A stretch of DNA of 16,024 bases from Cytophagales bacterium (lineage in GTDB: Bacteria; Bacteroidota; Bacteroidia; Cytophagales; Cyclobacteriaceae): the NCBI GenBank assembly GCA_003504855.1, contig DNZD01000269.1, positions 1 to 16,024 on the forward strand, in the 5' to 3' direction. The notes below the pieces were generated by a model that saw nothing but the letters and a program-made list of their open reading frames with translations, made no database searches and was not told the DNA's origin. Below are positions 15,501 through 16,024 of the stretch, in pieces. Numbering within the stretch: the first letter of the stretch is position 1; every line of letters begins with the position of its first letter. The translations under genes were made by a program, and so were the position numbers.

Positions 15501-16024
15501 CGGTTCAGCACAACGATCACCAACGAGAAAAGCGCGAACCTGTTATTCGTTGTTGAGGACAGTGGAATCGGAATTGCACAAGAACATCAATCCAGGATTT
15601 TTGAACGTTTCTTTCAGGTGAGTGATGCCCATCTGGAAATTGGTACCGGAATTGGATTATCGCTTGTAAAGGAACTGGTTGAATTGCTACATGGAACGAT
15701 TGAAGTGGAAAGTACCCTGGGCAAGGGCAGCACGTTTACGGTGGCCATTCCGGTACAGGCCTACCTCCTTTCGCGAAGTCGGGCTATACGGGACGAGCCG
15801 TTCGTTACCGAGGCCTCTGAAGACAATCAGGAAATAGAGTATACCGGACTTCCACGTATTCTTGTGGTTGAGGACAACCTCGAATTGCGTGGATTCATCA
15901 TAGACTCTTTTGATCACCAATTTCAGTTTCTGGAAGCGGATAATGGCAAAGTCGGGCTTGATATCGCGATTCGCGAAGTACCCGAATTGATCATATCTGA
16001 TGTGATGATGCCGGAAATGGACGG
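12531..16024 (+). CDS. Hybrid two-component sensor/regulator (HTCS), right end outside window
   Basis: The frame is open from ATG 12531 to the right edge (1,164 codons seen). A signal peptide (1-20, ending EVQA-Q) leads to a periplasmic sensor of about 14 Reg_prop blades with repeated LWVGT-like motifs (about 40-675), fitting two seven-bladed propellers. A Y_Y_Y domain (about 677-792) and one membrane helix (798-815) follow. The kinase has HisKA NISHEFRTPLT with phospho-acceptor H862, and an ATPase domain with N979 in NLIGNALKFT, D1010 in EDSGIGI, and GTGIGLSL. A receiver domain starts LVVEDN (E1114, D1115) with acceptor D1157 in SDVMMPEMDG. The DNA-binding AraC-type domain expected at the C-terminus is cut off. 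The gene starts 16 bp after susD, so it probably regulates, and is cotranscribed with, susCD. I found no frameshift on reading the frame through. Confidence 0.95.
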   Translation, partial: MTITRLIIFFSMLASAEVQAQYDEIKFNKIPGPNGEALGKITGITQDSKGYMWFAGQDDKCIYRYDGSRFLVFRHDNLNPNSLGGTDIETIYADSKGSIWIGFADAGLDQFNPATGVFTHYINDIKDPRSLSNNYVTAILRDHRDRLWVGTGSGLNLLDEKSGTFVRYTHDPHNPGSLSNNAVRALYEDRSGTLWVGTGEPFNKIDPELGGLNRLEPNGAFTSFLHNPTDEHTLINNKVRSIFEDSRGVFWVGTSGDGLHTMDRKTGKFVRHRYDPQHPEKLSRPPQLKDDWHNYNDQVTFIREDQAGHIWIGSMWTGINRYDPDSKAMTHYEDSYGFADRSGWAAFLSHDGALWISTQENNLYRVDMLPGVVRHTPLKNEAEAHRFLEDAQGNFWIASHEGVLHCAPNGTLLAKIDVDLNDPHGLGNNTIALFQDDPDILWVGTTRGFGFINLLNKTYYPFASDTLGNVGLVLNIIKDHRGNLWFSTLGGLICYDRQHQTTRWYLTDKTIKDRGNSLQVVCLYEDQGQNLWVGTGVRGLIRLDQNAKQTGHYLGTSKISFLMGDSKGVIWAGTQIGLYRYDSKHDQFIKFTTGTHADKDNIFGIIEDRNNNLWVTTQLSLTKIDSSRTEVMNYKNRSDIYTIPGAIGTSFSGEIMVGHGSGYFSFYPEDFDRMVQPLKIRLTDVLINNKSIDLSQKSDSTYVFNQEDLDALSLQHNENNIGFNFSVDDYRASQFTKFMTRLDGYDNQWRETPSDRTLNYLNIPPGSYTFRIKAKTIFGSLAEKQVIITISPPWMKTWWAYIAYGFILAGVLFAARRNIVRQERLKARLQLEQVEREKEHLELAKAREIDKARTSFFTNISHEFRTPLTLIQGPVQALKKDLHGNPAALGRLSLIENNSNLLLRLINQLLELSRLESGKVRIEQAEVDLHAFLSGITGSFHAHAQLKKIELVVEQPAEQYTVFTDPVKLETILLNLIGNALKFTPAHGRIRFSTTITNEKSANLLFVVEDSGIGIAQEHQSRIFERFFQVSDAHLEIGTGIGLSLVKELVELLHGTIEVESTLGKGSTFTVAIPVQAYLLSRSRAIRDEPFVTEASEDNQEIEYTGLPRILVVEDNLELRGFIIDSFDHQFQFLEADNGKVGLDIAIREVPELIISDVMMPEMD

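Overview
The window looks like ordinary-to-accessory chromosome from a member of the Bacteroidota. The evidence is a SusC/SusD outer-membrane pair, a Reg_prop hybrid two-component sensor, lipoproteins with Bacteroidota-like N-termini, few strong Shine-Dalgarno sites and mid-range GC. The M13 peptidase, DinB-like and VOC proteins fit Cytophagia or Chitinophagia better than gut Bacteroides, but the genus cannot be named from the sequence.

Left part (1-3709), all on the minus strand: a two-gene unit of a secreted M13 zinc metallopeptidase followed 19 bp later by a [4Fe-4S] endonuclease III-like DNA glycosylase, and upstream of it a two-gene unit of VOC (glyoxalase-fold) proteins 20 bp apart. A family-2 glycosyltransferase (plus strand) is transcribed divergently from the VOC pair. 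It runs tail-to-tail into a DinB-family protein, and the two coding regions overlap by 31 bp.

Middle part (5390-7965), minus strand: a three-helix membrane protein with a C-terminal zinc ribbon, an Ig-like surface lipoprotein with YD-type beta repeats, and a 44-residue single-span membrane peptide directly upstream of the lipoprotein. Two good intrinsic terminators (5457-5484 and 6413-6446) separate these units. A 266-bp stretch before susC carries a perfect 10-bp inverted repeat.

Right part (7966-16024), plus strand: a tightly packed cluster of a SusC-like TonB-dependent transporter (986 aa), a SusD-like glycan-binding lipoprotein (526 aa) and a hybrid two-component sensor/regulator that runs off the right edge. 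The gaps are 7 and 16 bp, so the three are probably one operon. SusD would capture a glycan (or other large nutrient) at the surface and SusC would import it with TonB energy. The periplasmic two-propeller domain of the sensor would detect a breakdown product and activate the same operon. No carbohydrate-active enzyme is visible; if this is a polysaccharide utilization locus, the enzymes lie beyond the right edge. I see no phage, IS element, CRISPR array, rRNA or tRNA. The least expected items are the unannotated small membrane ORF, the operonic sensor and the degenerate zinc-ribbon protein.
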